This document shows, one piece after another, positions 21,977-32,610 of a stretch of 64,000 nt of DNA. Source of the DNA: Antilocapra americana (lineage: Eukaryota; Chordata; Mammalia; Artiodactyla; Antilocapridae); the NCBI GenBank assembly GCA_007570785.1, contig ML664163.1:124001-188000 (forward strand), given 5' to 3'. The notes beneath the pieces are model-generated. The model worked only from the letters and a program-made list of their open reading frames with translations. It had not been told where the DNA came from and made no database searches. The translations under genes were made by a program, and so were the position numbers. Position 1 is the stretch's first letter; every line of letters starts with the position of its first letter.

Positions 21977-22505
21977 AGTTCAGTTCAGTAGCTCAGTCAT
22001 GTCCGACTCTTTGTGACCTCATGAATTGCAGCACGGCAGGCCTCCCTGTCCATCACCAGTTCCCGGAGTCTACCCAAACCCATGTCCATCGAGTGGGTGA
22101 TGCCATTCAGCCAACTCATCCTCTGTCATCCCCTTCTTCTCCTGCCCCCAATCCTTCCCAGCATTAAGGTCTTCCAGTGAGTCAACTCTTTGCATGAGGT
22201 GGCCAAAGTTTTGGAGTTTCAGCTTCAACATCAGTCCTTCCAATGAACACCCAGGACTGATCTCCTTTAGGATGGACTGGTTGGATCTCCTTGCAGTCCA
22301 AGGGACTCTGAAGAGTCTTCTCCAACACTACAGTTCAAAAGCATCAATTCTTTGGCGCTCAGCTTTCTTCACCGTCCAACTCACACATCCATACATGACT
22401 ACTGGAAATACCATACCCTTGACTAGATGGACCTTTGTTGGTAAAGTAATGTCTCTGCTTTTAAATATGCTATCTAGGTTGGTCATAACTTTCCTTCCAA
22501 GGATA
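21977..22505 (-). mobile_element. BovB 3' fragment
   Basis: Left end gttcagttcagtagctcagt is the BovB 3' terminus; the right end stops in the RT thumb region (cataactttccttccaagga). The C-terminal coding frame is broken. Confidence 0.9.
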
Positions 22506-22556
22506 AATATTATTATTTTTATCTTATAACCTTGAAATGGACAAACTCTGTTGTTT

Positions 22557-22632
22557 TGTCTACTGGGCCAACATAATCTCTTCTGCCAGGATTGAACCTG
22601 GGTCACAGCAGTGAAAATGTTGAATCCTAACC
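22557..22632 (-). mobile_element. CHR-type SINE remnant
   Basis: About 75 bp with gccaggattgaacctggg and gttgaatcctaacc, the B-box end of a CHR head. Confidence 0.5.
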
Positions 22633-22639
22633 TTGGTAT

Positions 22640-23560
22640 GGCATCTGCCAGATGGAAGGAGTCTAGACCAAAGAGTTTCTAGATTCTTCCTTCTCTCTCT
22701 GTTTGCACAGAGTAAATTTGTGCTACTGTAAAAGGCAGTAGATCTGCCCCTTAGCAAGCCAGCAAGATCCCACCACCTTAGGGTCACCTCAGGATTAAAG
22801 TGGGAGGAAAGCCTACCTATGCGACTGTTACTTTTGTCCCAGCCACAGTTACCAAATGCTCTTCCTTTCTATTAATATTAATGTCTGATCCTTCACCCAA
22901 ACAATCAGCTTTTGGTTTTTTTACTCTCTCCACATGCTTCTGTTTCATAACTGTGTTTTTAAAGTTAGCTATCTGTAATTTGTCCTCTGCTCTGAGGGAA
23001 TAAAAGATGGGCAGAGAAGGGTTAGTCTATGGTTTCAAGTACTTTCACCTTTTACTCTTCTATTGTTTACAATTAGAACTCTGTAGACTTGAGAATATGA
23101 ATGTGTATGACCTGCAATGTGTTTTGTTAGACTAAGGTGAGAGTAACTTGAGCTTAAGCTATTAATAGCTAATGACAGTTTCTAATCCTCAGTCTATTTT
23201 AAAGGGAGCCCAAACCAACAGGGAGACTAGAACAGAAAGATCAAATGTCACTTGGAAACCTTCCTAGTGGAATGCTTTGTTGGACCCTCAGGGCAAAACA
23301 GACTTGGGGTAAAGTCTGTCTGTGTTCTAAAAGCATTGTGAATGAATTGTCTACTACTGTAAAAATTTTTTGCCTAAAGACTCTGATGTGCAGACCAGCA
23401 CAGGATTAAAAAAAAAAAAGTAATATCGTCAGTCTGAAATAACAGAAGGAGTCTAATTCATGAACTCAAAGAAAATCAGTTCTGGCTATTTGTTATTTAT
23501 TTTCCACTATTTCAGTCTGTCATTCTTTCTTCATTAAAGGTTCTATTCATTCTACTTTTT
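22640..23560. other. No recognised feature
   Basis: About 920 bp of unique-looking sequence; a 12-base A run at 23408-23419. Confidence 0.4.
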
Positions 23561-23561
23561 C

Positions 23562-23668
23562 TTATTTTCGGAGCAGAAAAACCCTATCTTTCTTGTCTTC
23601 AAAATCAATGCGTACAGCTCGAAGCTTCTCTTGATTTTTATTTACAATTTCAGGTTTGCCTCTGGGTC
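23562..23668 (-). other. Short exon-like open frame, unidentified
   Basis: On the - strand the acceptor-like tctctctttctctag is followed by a 34-codon frame beginning PRGKPEIVNKNQEKLRAVRI and ending FEDKKDRVFLLRK and TAA. The composition is protein-like (charged, alternating). I recognise no family. It could be a terminal exon, a remnant of a transposon ORF, or chance. Confidence 0.2.
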
Positions 23669-23896
23669 CTAGAGAAAGAGAGATGTACTTTCAGAGCATG
23701 TAATCTAATATGAAGGAATAGAAGAGATCATTTGAATTAATCTTTATGACCTGGAAAACAGAGCTGTAGTGATTAGGACTCTACAGGGAAGATGCTTGCT
23801 TGAGTGACACAACTCCATCTGAAGAGAACCTTTTTAAGGGCTAGAAAAGCCAGTAAAATAGAGCCATTGCAATTAATCTTTTATTTGTTCATGCAG

Positions 23897-24087
23897 TGTG
23901 TGTTAATGGTCCTTCAGGGAGCCTAACTGTTTTCTGTGATGGCTCAAACTGGTGGAAGCACCGCTCATGCTGACATTCTGGTTGGCAGTATGACAAACGA
24001 GAGTGTTACACCCAGGACAAGTGCCTGACTCAAGCAAGGAAGGGTCAGAGTAAATGCGTCTGTTCGGGCTTAATCCTGAAAACCAAG
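23897..24087 (+). pseudogene. Possible fossil exon of a cysteine-rich secreted protein
   Basis: Between an acceptor-like ttatttgttcatgcag and a donor-like aaccaag|gtaaaa there are 63 codons in one frame, entering in phase 2 and leaving in phase 0. A single TGA at codon 25 interrupts it. The frame reads CVNGPSGSLTVFCDGSNWWK, then HRSC, stop, HSGWQYDKRECYTQDKCL, and near the end KCVCSGLILKTK. Seven cysteines and three tryptophans suggest an extracellular disulfide-bonded domain. No partner exon was found and I do not recognise the family. A decayed unitary-pseudogene exon is inference. Confidence 0.35.
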
Positions 24088-24259
24088 GTAAAAAGAATAA
24101 GAATGGCTTGTATCTGTTAGTGGACTCTATGTGCCAGGGTTGTGTTAGGAGCTAAGTGAACTCTGGTGAAAAAAATAGCTGTGGTCCCTGCCCTTACATA
24201 ACTGAGAGTATGGTAGAGAAGACTGTATTTTACAGTGTATGAATGGAGATCCAACTTTT

Positions 24260-24438
24260 TTGAGGGGGCTTCTCTGGTTGAGGAGCACAGGCCCTCGGGC
24301 TTGAGGCCTTCAGTATTTGCGGCTCGTGGGCTTCGTTGCCTTGTGGCATGTGGTATCTTCCTGGACCAGGGGTCAAACCTGTGCCCCCTGCATTGGCAGG
24401 TAGATTCTTCTTAACCACTGGACCACCAGGGAAGTCCT
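24260..24438 (-). mobile_element. CHR-type SINE
   Basis: gcggctcgtgggcttcgttg, ttcctggaccaggggtcaaa and the head ggaccaccagggaagtcct. The 5' body is shortened. Confidence 0.85.
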
Positions 24439-25009
24439 GTCATGTGGTTTTAAATAAGTCACATCTGGACCCAAAGAAGGAAAAGGAGCCCTTTGGAAAA
24501 CTGAGACTCAAGGAGGCCATTCATTGGCCTATGGGAATAAAACTAATACTTTTAGAATCCAGAATTCAAATCAACTTGGCTCTGACTCCAAAATCATAGC
24601 TGCTATTTAATGACTCAGTAGTTCCCCAGAGGGTGAACTTCTCAAGGGCAGGAGCTACATTTTTATCACTCTTTCTTAAATCGAACACATAGTTGGCATT
24701 TAAATAAATTCGCTTGAAATACTGAGCTTTTATAGGAAAAAGAGTAGAACATTAAAGGCGTTGTAACAGTCATTTTCAGAAGGAGGGAGAGGCTTCCTTT
24801 CAAATCTTTGACAAACAAACTAGACAACTTGGGTTACCAAGGAAATAAAGGAGCGTGTTGGTGAAAGAAAATTAGGAATAAATATTAACATCATTAGGGT
24901 TATGTTTTGAAAGTGTGTATTACATAAAGCAACCCTAAAGATAAACAGTGAAAAAAGATCAAAATAAAATTAATGATGAGAAATTTTTGTAATGAACTGC
25001 TTCTTTTAA
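24439..25009. other. No recognised feature
   Basis: About 570 bp of unique-looking sequence. It may include scattered ancient-repeat words near 24640-24720. Confidence 0.4.
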
Positions 25010-25440
25010 ATGTTGATCTCTTTTATTGAAATATAGTTGATGTACAATATTTTATGTTAACAGGTGTACAATATGATGATTCACAGCTTTTGAGAACTAT
25101 ACTCCATTTATAGTAATTTATAAATATTGGCTATATTCCTTATGTTTTACAATATATCATGGTAGCTGATTTTATACATAATAGTTTGTACCTTTTACCC
25201 CCCTACCCCTATATTGTCTCTCCCTACTTTCTTCTTGTGATAACCACTAACTTATTCTCTGTATTTATGAGTCTGCTTCTTTTTTGTTATATTCACTAGT
25301 TTGTGGTATTTTTTGCGTTTTGCAGGTGAGTGATATCATACAGTATTTATCTTTCTCTCTCTGACTTATTTCATTAGCATAATACCCTCCATGTCCATCC
25401 ATGTTGCTTCAAATGGCAAAATCCCATGAGTCTTTTTTAT
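25010..25440 (-). mobile_element. L1 3'UTR fragment
   Basis: ttattgaaatatagttgatg at the 3' end through tgtccatccatgttgcttca; about 430 bp, antisense. Confidence 0.8.
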
Positions 25441-25649
25441 GATAAATTCCTTGAAATGGAATTGCTAAGGGAAGAGATACTAACTGAAAATGTAATACCC
25501 TCTATAGAGAAGTATATGCTTCTACTCCCCTCACAATGTATAAAAAAAACCTGTTTCTTTACACTTTCACTAATGAAGTATAAAATAAAATTTTAAGCAT
25601 TGCCAATCTAATCTCTGAAAATGGCATATCTGTATAGAATGTTTTATTT

Positions 25650-26920
25650 TAAGATAAAATTAATTTTTTATTTTAGTTTTAGATCTACAGAAAAATCATG
25701 AAGATAGTTTTCATATACCCCTTGCCCAGTTTCTCTTATTATTAGCTGATATCTTACATTGGCACAGTACATTTATTACAATTAATGAAGCAGTGTTGAT
25801 ACATTATTATTAACTCAATTCCATAATTTATTCAGACATCTTTGGGTTTTTCTGAAGCCCTTTTCTTGTTCCTGGATTCCATCCAGAATACCACTTCACA
25901 TATAATTTTCATATCTCCTTAGACTTATCTTGACCATAACAGTTTTTCAGACTTCCCTTATTTTTGATGATCTTGACTGTTTTGAGGAATACTGGTTAGG
26001 TATTTTGTTTAAAATGTCCCTCTATTCGAATTTGTCTTTCTCATGATTAGATTGGTGTTGAAGACCCTTTGGGGAGGAAGAACAGAGAGGTAAATTGCTA
26101 TTCTCATCACTTCATATCAATAGTACATACTATCAACACACACACACACATAAAAAGTACATACTGTCAGCATCATATTCCTGTTGACATTGACCTTGGT
26201 CACCTGATTAAATTAGTGTTTGTAAAGTCTCTGCACTGTTTAAGTTTCCCCTGCCTCCTTTCCAAATTGCACTATTTGGGAGACGTTACCATGTACAGTT
26301 ACTATATACAGCCTGTCCTTAAGGAATGGGGAATCCTGATCCACCTCCTTAAGAAATGAGTATCAAAATACATTATTTGGAATTTTCTGCATGGGAGATT
26401 ATCTTTACAGTTTTAATTTTTTGATTAATATTGAGACTGAGCATTTTTTCATAAACTAAAGAGTCATTTGTATTTTTGTTCTCCTTAAACTATTTGTTCA
26501 AATTTGTTGTCTGTTTTTCCCATCAGGTTATTTGGGCTTTTTGTTTTGTTTGCCATGCCAGACCATTTTGTTTTTATGTATTTCAGTTTATCCTTTTTTT
26601 TTCTGAATGATTTCTGGATTTCTTCTTACTTAGAAGAATGATTTTCCTCATTTATAGATATTACATGTGTACACATATAAATAGAAAAATTTTGTGATTT
26701 ATTCTGATTACATTTAGATATTTGTTTCAAATATTTAAGTTTCTGTATCTACTTAGAATTATATATGGTGTAAGGTGTTAGCTATGGCCTCACTTTTTTC
26801 ACTCTGAATTGAAATGCCACCTTTATATTTGTTGTTGAAAGCAATAAATAAATGCATCTGTCTATTTGAGTCTGTATCTGGGCTTTGTATTTTGTTCTGT
26901 TGATTTGTAAGAATATTCGT
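25650..26920 (-). mobile_element. Old L1M 3' region
   Basis: ttagatctacagaaaaatca, cttgcccagtttctcttatt, ttgaccttggtcacctgatt and ggaatggggaatcctgatcc are the L1MB/MC 3'UTR in order to about 26400. From there decayed reverse ORF2 words continue (gcattttttcataaactaaa). A (ca)n run lies at 26135-26150. Confidence 0.7.
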
Positions 26921-26929
26921 AGGTTAGCA

Positions 26930-27283
26930 TTTAAAAAAATAATTTATTTTTATTTTTGGTTGCATTGGGTCTTCATTGCTGTGCTTGGGCTTTCTCTAGT
27001 TGTGGTGAGCAGGGCCTGCTCTTCATTACAGCATTGTGGTGCATGGGCTTCTCATTGAAATGGCTTTTCTTATTGCAGAACACAGGCCCTAGGTGTGCCT
27101 GTCTCAGTAGTTGCAGTGTGCAGGCTCTAGGGTGTGCAGGCCTTAGGGTGCACAGGCTTTGGTAGTTGTGGCACATGTGCTTAATTGCGCCACGGCATTT
27201 GGAATCTTCCTGGACCAGGGATTGAACCCACATCTCCTGCATTGGCAAGTGGAGTCTTAACCAATGGACCACCAGGGAAGTCA
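26930..27283 (-). mobile_element. CHR-type SINE (long form)
   Basis: Poly-T tail, ttgcattgggtcttcattg, repeated gtgcaggct units, ttcctggaccagggattgaa and the head ggaccaccagggaagtc. About 350 bp, one of the fullest copies here. Confidence 0.9.
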
Positions 27284-27437
27284 TAGGTTGGTATTTTTAA
27301 ATGTAGATTTATAATTAATATTGTAGGAGAGGAAAAAAAAATCACTTCTACCTTTCCGAGTTCTTTGACTGAGACTCTTATAATAAGGGATAGATTACAA
27401 AGATAAAAATAAACAAGTTTATTAACATAATCTCATG

Positions 27438-27655
27438 TATGCGTGTGTGCTAAGTCACTTCAGTTGTGTCCGACTCTCTGAGACCCTGTGGGCTGCCAGT
27501 GTCTTCTGTGTGGGATCCTCCAGGCAAGAACACTGGGGTGGGTTACTGTTTCCTCCTCCAAGGGATCTTCCCAACCCAGGGACTGAACCTGAATCTGTTA
27601 CATTTCCTGCCTTGGCAGGCAGTTTCTTTACCACTAGTGCCACCTGGGAAGCCCA
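27438..27655 (-). mobile_element. Bov-tA SINE
   Basis: gtgctaagtcacttcagttg through gccacctgggaagccc. A 12-base extra segment sits in the head region (tgttacatttcctgcc). Confidence 0.9.
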
Positions 27656-27831
27656 ATAGTTCATGTATACATGGGAGATATCCACAAACAAATGAGTAAC
27701 TCAAATAAGTGGCTTAGAATTTAGGTTTAAATATCTTAAGAGGGAAAAGAGAAGGGAGATGTAGGCCTCTGAGGGGAGAGTAATTGATTTTTAGGAAAGA
27801 TGACTGGGCCCTTGGAATAATAGATGAGAGA

Positions 27832-28275
27832 TTTTTCCAGCAGTCATGTATGAATGTGAGAGTTGGACTGTAAAGAAAGCTTAGCACCAAAGCATTGATG
27901 CTTTTGAACTGTGGTGTTGGAGAAGACTCTTGAGAGTCCCTTTTGACTGCAAGGAATTCCAACCAGTCCATCCTAAAGGAGGTCAGTTCTGAATATTCTT
28001 TGGAAGGACTGATGTTGAAGCTGAAACTCCAATACTTTGGCCACCTGATACGAAGAGCTGACTCATTGGGAAAGACCCTGATGCTGGGAAAGATTGAAGG
28101 TGGGAGGAGAAGGAGACGACAGAGGATGAGATGGTTGGATGGCATCACCAACTCAATGGACATGAGTTTGAATAAACTCCGGGAGTTGGTGATGGATAGG
28201 GAGGCCTGGCGTGCTGCAGTCCATGGGGTTGCAAAGAGGTGGCCATGACTGAGTGACTGAGCTGAACTGGACTGA
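27832..28275 (+). mobile_element. BovB 3' fragment, sense
   Basis: Starts in the RT thumb (tttccagcagtcatgtatga) and runs through an open stretch on the + strand (27943-28248) encoding the [15 protein letters not shown] region. It ends gactgagtgactgagctgaactgg. This is the 3' 440 bp of the element. Confidence 0.92.
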
Positions 28276-28659
28276 TGATAGTTTATTACTGACTTTGATG
28301 TTGGCTTCTAGTCTCCTCTTCTGTGTTGAGTCAGTTTTCCCTGACTGATGAAATTCCTGGTTAGGGCATTTATAACAACTGAGTTCTTTTTTTCCTTTTG
28401 TCTTTAGGCAGATATTAGAAGTTTAGAGAAAGCCTCTGCCTGTGTTTACTGTTTTTCAGCAACAATGAAAAAGCTCAAAATTATCTATCAAAGCTGCATA
28501 TTTTGGAGTGCATATTCTACTCTTATTCAATTTTTTCCCCTAAACTATCACTCATTTTTATATATAAACTTTAAAACTGTTTAGCTCCTAGAAGAAAAAA
28601 AAATGTCTCTTAGAGTTTTTATTGGAATGATATCAAATGTATAGATAAATTAAACAAGG
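28276..28659. other. No recognised feature
   Basis: About 380 bp of unique-looking AT-rich sequence. Confidence 0.4.
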
Positions 28660-28977
28660 CTTGACTTTTTAAAAAATTTATTTTGTTGAAGTGTGCGTGT
28701 GTGTGTGTGTTGCTCATTCATGTCTGACTGTTTGTGACCCCATGGACTATAACCTGCCAGGATTTTCTGTCCATGGGATTCTCCAGGCAAGAATACTGGA
28801 GTGGGTAGCCATTCCCTTCTCTAGGATATCTTCCCGACCCTGGGATGAAACCTATGTCCCCTGTATTGCAAGAAGATTCTTTATCGAAGTATAGTTGATT
28901 TAAATGTGTTAATTTCTGTTGTGCAGCAAAGCTATTCAGTTTTATATATATATATATATATACATATATATATGTAA
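28660..28977 (-). mobile_element. L1 3' end split by a Bov-tA
   Basis: aaatttattttgttgaagt on the left resumes after the SINE as cgaagtatagttgatttaaa and gtgcagcaaagctattcag, ending in a (ta)n run at 28943-28973. The repeated ttgaagt/tcgaagt marks the SINE target site. Confidence 0.75.
28690..28881 (-). mobile_element. Bov-tA SINE inside L1
   Basis: (gt)n at 28692-28711, then ttgctcattcatgtctgact through tgcaagaagattcttta; the terminal head bases are missing. Confidence 0.87.
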
Positions 28978-29711
28978 ACATTTTTTTCTATTATTATTAG
29001 CAGAGGTCTTCTTATTCAATTAAAAAATTTGTCTAAAACAAAGAAGCAAATCTTCATATCCCCTCCCTTTAATGCACATCTGCCCTAATGCAATATCCTG
29101 ATTCCTAAAGTCTTGTTATTCCTTATCCCCACCCATACCCCTTGCTAAAATCCCCCTTCAATGCTTTTCCATTGTTCTTAACCAGTAAGAACTTCCTGAT
29201 AAGGTACTTTTGGATCTTTTTCTTCCTATATCTTCTATATGTCACATTCTCTCCTCTTTGCTCTCTAGAGCCTTCAGTTAATCTGATTTTCTTTTCATTC
29301 CTTTATGAAAGAAAAGCCACCTCCAATGGCTGAATACTCTTCCTGAACTTCTGCCTCATTAAAAGCTGCTTATAGTTCAGATCCTAAATCAATCATTACT
29401 TTCTCAGAGACAGGGCCACAGTATACCACTTTTCTTAATTAATTCATTCTTCATATCCTCCTACCTCTTCCAAGAGGTCAAAAGGGCTAAGATAGATTGT
29501 TCTTAAGTAGGCATAAGTGGTCAAGAAAGAGTATTTGATTGAATTACTAATCAATAGTGGCTACTTAGCTTAGGCATAAAATGAGTAACCAATATGGTGA
29601 GGACTTCAGCCACACCTAGCTCTAGAGAGAAATTCTTCTAGGAAAAGTTTATTTATTCTAAACTCAGTACTCTACTAGGATCTAGAATACACAGATTACC
29701 AAGTGCACCAG
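28978..29711. other. No recognised feature
   Basis: About 730 bp of unique-looking sequence, pyrimidine-rich between 29050 and 29300. Confidence 0.4.
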
Positions 29712-29884
29712 TTTCTTTTTATTTTATTGAAGTATAATTAACTTACAATAATATGTTAGTTTCAGGTAAATAGCTTAGTGATTTAATATTTTTATACATT
29801 ACAAAATGACCAATACAGTCTAGTATCATTTGCCACCATACAATGTTACTACACTATGATGGACTGTACATTATCAACTTTACT
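29712..29884 (-). mobile_element. L1 3' end fragment
   Basis: ttattgaagtataattaact, ttagtttcaggtaaatagct and gactgtacattatcaac; short antisense 3'UTR piece. Confidence 0.65.
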
Positions 29885-31075
29885 AGTTTCTTTGTGCTAC
29901 TGTCATTAATTACTGCAAATTTAGCAGCTTAGAACAAATTATCTTACAGTTCTAGAGTTCAGAAGTCTTAAAAATCAAGATGTCAGCAGGACTGCATTCC
30001 TTTCTTTTTGAGGCTCTGACAAGGAATATGTCTTAGTCTGCCCCTAGTCTTTTTAGGCTGAATGCAGGACACTATCTGCATTCCTTGGCTTATGAACTAT
30101 GAACCCCTTTCACTGATTACTCCAACCTCTGCTTCCATTGTCACATCTCGTTTTCTGACTCTGACCCTTTCTCATATAAGTACCATGTGATTGCTTTGGG
30201 CCTACTAGCATAAACCAGGATAACTTCCCTATCTTAGAATCCTTAACTAGTACAGCCACTATGGAGAACAGTGTGGAGATTCCTTAAAAAACTGCAAATA
30301 GAACTGCCATATGACCCAGCAATCCCACTGCTGGGCATACACACCGAGGAAACCAGAATTGAAAGAGACATGTGTACCCCAATGTTCATCTCTGCATTGT
30401 TTACAATAACCAGGACGTGGAAGCAACCTAGATGTCCATCAACAGACGAATGGATAAGAAAGCTGTGGTACCTATACACAATGGAATATTACTCAGCCAT
30501 TAAAAAGAATACATTTGAATTAGTTCTACTCAGGTGGACGAAACTGGAGCCTATTATACAGAGTGAAGTAAGCCAGAAGGAAAAACAACAATACAGTATA
30601 CTAACACATATATATGGAATTTAGAAAGATGGTAACGACAACCTTGTATGTGAGACAGCAAAAGAAATGCAGATGTATAGAACAGTCTTTTGGACTTTAT
30701 GGGAGAGGGCAAGGGTGGGATAATATGGAAGAACGGTATTGAAACATGTAAATTATCATATGTGAAATGAATCGCCAGCCCAGGTTTGATGCTTGATACA
30801 GGGTGCTCAGGGCTGGTGCACTGGAATGATCCAGAGAGGGGGAATCGGGAGGGAGGTGGGAGAGGGGTTCTGGAAGGGGAACACATGTATACCCATGGCA
30901 GATTCATGTCAGTGTATGGCAAAACTAACACAATAATGTAAAGAAAATTAAAAAAAAAAGAATCCTTAACTGAATCACTTTTGCTTATTCCCTTTTGCCA
31001 TGTAAGCTAGCATATTCACTGGTTTTAGGGAATAGGGTATCTTTGGGAATGTGTTATTCCACCTTTCACACCAAG
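29885..31075 (-). mobile_element. MaLR/MLT1-like LTR interrupted by a young L1
   Basis: On the reverse strand it follows the MaLR LTR order. On + the end gctactgtcattaattactg and gcttagaacaaattatctta is at 29885-29970, the middle at 30000-30180, and after the L1 the piece ttttgccatgtaagctagca with atctttgggaatg at 30972-31060. Solo LTR; family subtype uncertain. Confidence 0.6.
30249..30958 (+). mobile_element. Young ruminant L1, 5'-truncated, with 13-bp TSD
   Basis: 710 bp of L1 3' end: the end of ORF2 (a frame running through MWRFLKKLQIELPYDPAIPL to YSILTHIYGI), then a G-rich 3'UTR (gggagggaggtgggagaggg) and an A-rich tail. It is flanked by perfect repeats agaatccttaact at 30236-30248 and 30959-30971. 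Low decay of frame and TSD mark it as one of the youngest insertions in the window. Confidence 0.93.
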
Positions 31076-31504
31076 ATAAAATCCTTGTCTTCCAGCAACT
31101 TAGTCTCAAAGGACAGAATGTATGTATATTCATATATAATATACATAATATGAGAGCCACAGGTGCTATGAGAATTCACAGAAGGTACCTAACTGTACAT
31201 TTCTTTTTAGAGTAAGAAAGGGTATCTCCCAGAAGGGAGGTTCAAAAAAGCAGTGTTTTGGGTGGAAAGAGAAATGAAAGATATTTTGATACAGGGAACA
31301 GTGCACACAAAGCAGGAATGTCAGAGGAATGTGATTTAAAGAATACTATAAGTTATTTTTTTTCCCCCTAGTGGGCCAATTTTTATCTCTGGGACCTCAT
31401 CTCCTGATAATCTTGTAAAATGTATACACCTTCTTGTCAGAAAAATGCAAATACACACGGTTGTATAAAATTTCAACTTCTAAGTAGATATGAGTATAAC
31501 ACCT
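31076..31504. other. No recognised feature
   Basis: About 430 bp of unique-looking sequence. Confidence 0.4.
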
Positions 31505-31910
31505 TTATGTATTTGTTGATGAACACTTAGGTTGCTTCCATAGCCTGGCTATTGTAAATGAACATTGGGGTGAATATATCTTTTCAAAATGGTGTTTTCA
31601 TTATCTTCAGATATATATGCAGTGGCAGAATTTCTAGATCATATGGTAGTTCTATTTTTAGGTTTTTGAAGAACCTCTGTACTGTTTTTCATAGTGGCTA
31701 CACCAAATTACATTCCCACCACAGGGTGTAATGGTCCTCTTTTCTCCACATCCTTGCCAACATTTTGTTATTTTTAGACTTTTTGATGGTAGCCATTTTG
31801 ACAAGTGTGAGGTGATATGTCATTGTGGTTTTGATTTGCATTTCTCTGATGATTAGCAGTGTTGAGGGTTTTTTCATGTGTTTGTTGGTCATCTGTATAT
31901 CTTCTTGGAA
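31505..31910 (-). mobile_element. L1 3' fragment (ORF2 C-terminus)
   Basis: cctggctattgtaaatgaac, ctttctccacatccttgcca and gtgaggtgatatgtcattgt are reverse ORF2 motifs; antisense. Confidence 0.83.
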
Positions 31911-32442
31911 AAATGTCTATTCAGACCTTCTGCCCAAAATGGGCTTCTTAAAATCAGGCAACTATACTGTATTTAGGTGGATTTCATATGTGACTCTGTT
32001 CGAAGAGAATCTCTGCTACCTACCAGTTTGAAAAAACTAATCTAAACAAAATAAAATGCATTTATAAATATTTGGCTTTATTTTAATTAAATATAAAGTG
32101 AAACACCTAACTCTCTTCAAGATATTTTATTTAAAGTTCATACAAATAAATATGGATCTTTTTAATATAAAGCAAGAGTGAGATTAAAAAAATAAAATTT
32201 CTTTTCAACATAGATGATCAACCTATAAATTCTGTCTCAAAACTAATAAACTTCACATCCTCAGCTGAAGAAAAAGTGACATGTGCATGATTCATCAGAT
32301 ATTGTCTTTCTTGCTTAACAAACAGGGAAACAAATTGATAACATTGGTGTGGGTGAATTTCTCAGGGAATAATACCTGTTTTAAGTACTGTAGCTATCAT
32401 AAGGCACGGTGGCTAGAACTTGGCTATTTGATGGAATCCTGA
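31911..32442. other. No recognised feature
   Basis: About 530 bp of AT-rich, unique-looking sequence. Confidence 0.4.
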
Positions 32443-32610
32443 GTCTTTTTAAATTTATTTATTTATTTATTTGGCTGTGTTGGGTCTTAGTTGTAGCATG
32501 CAGAATCTTTAGTTGAGGCATGTGGAATCTAATTCCCTGACCAGGGATCAAACCTGGTCCCCCAGCATTGGGAAAGCCAAATCTTAGCCACTAGACCACT
32601 GGGTAAGTCC
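32443..32610 (-). mobile_element. CHR-type SINE (truncated)
   Basis: (ttta)n tail at 32452-32471, ggctgtgttgggtcttagtt, ccctgaccagggatcaaacc and the head ctagaccactgggtaagtcc. Confidence 0.87.

Noticed and set aside
30271..30624. 117-codon frame that could be taken for a gene
   Set aside because: It is the C-terminal end of L1 ORF2 in a 5'-truncated insertion with a TSD.
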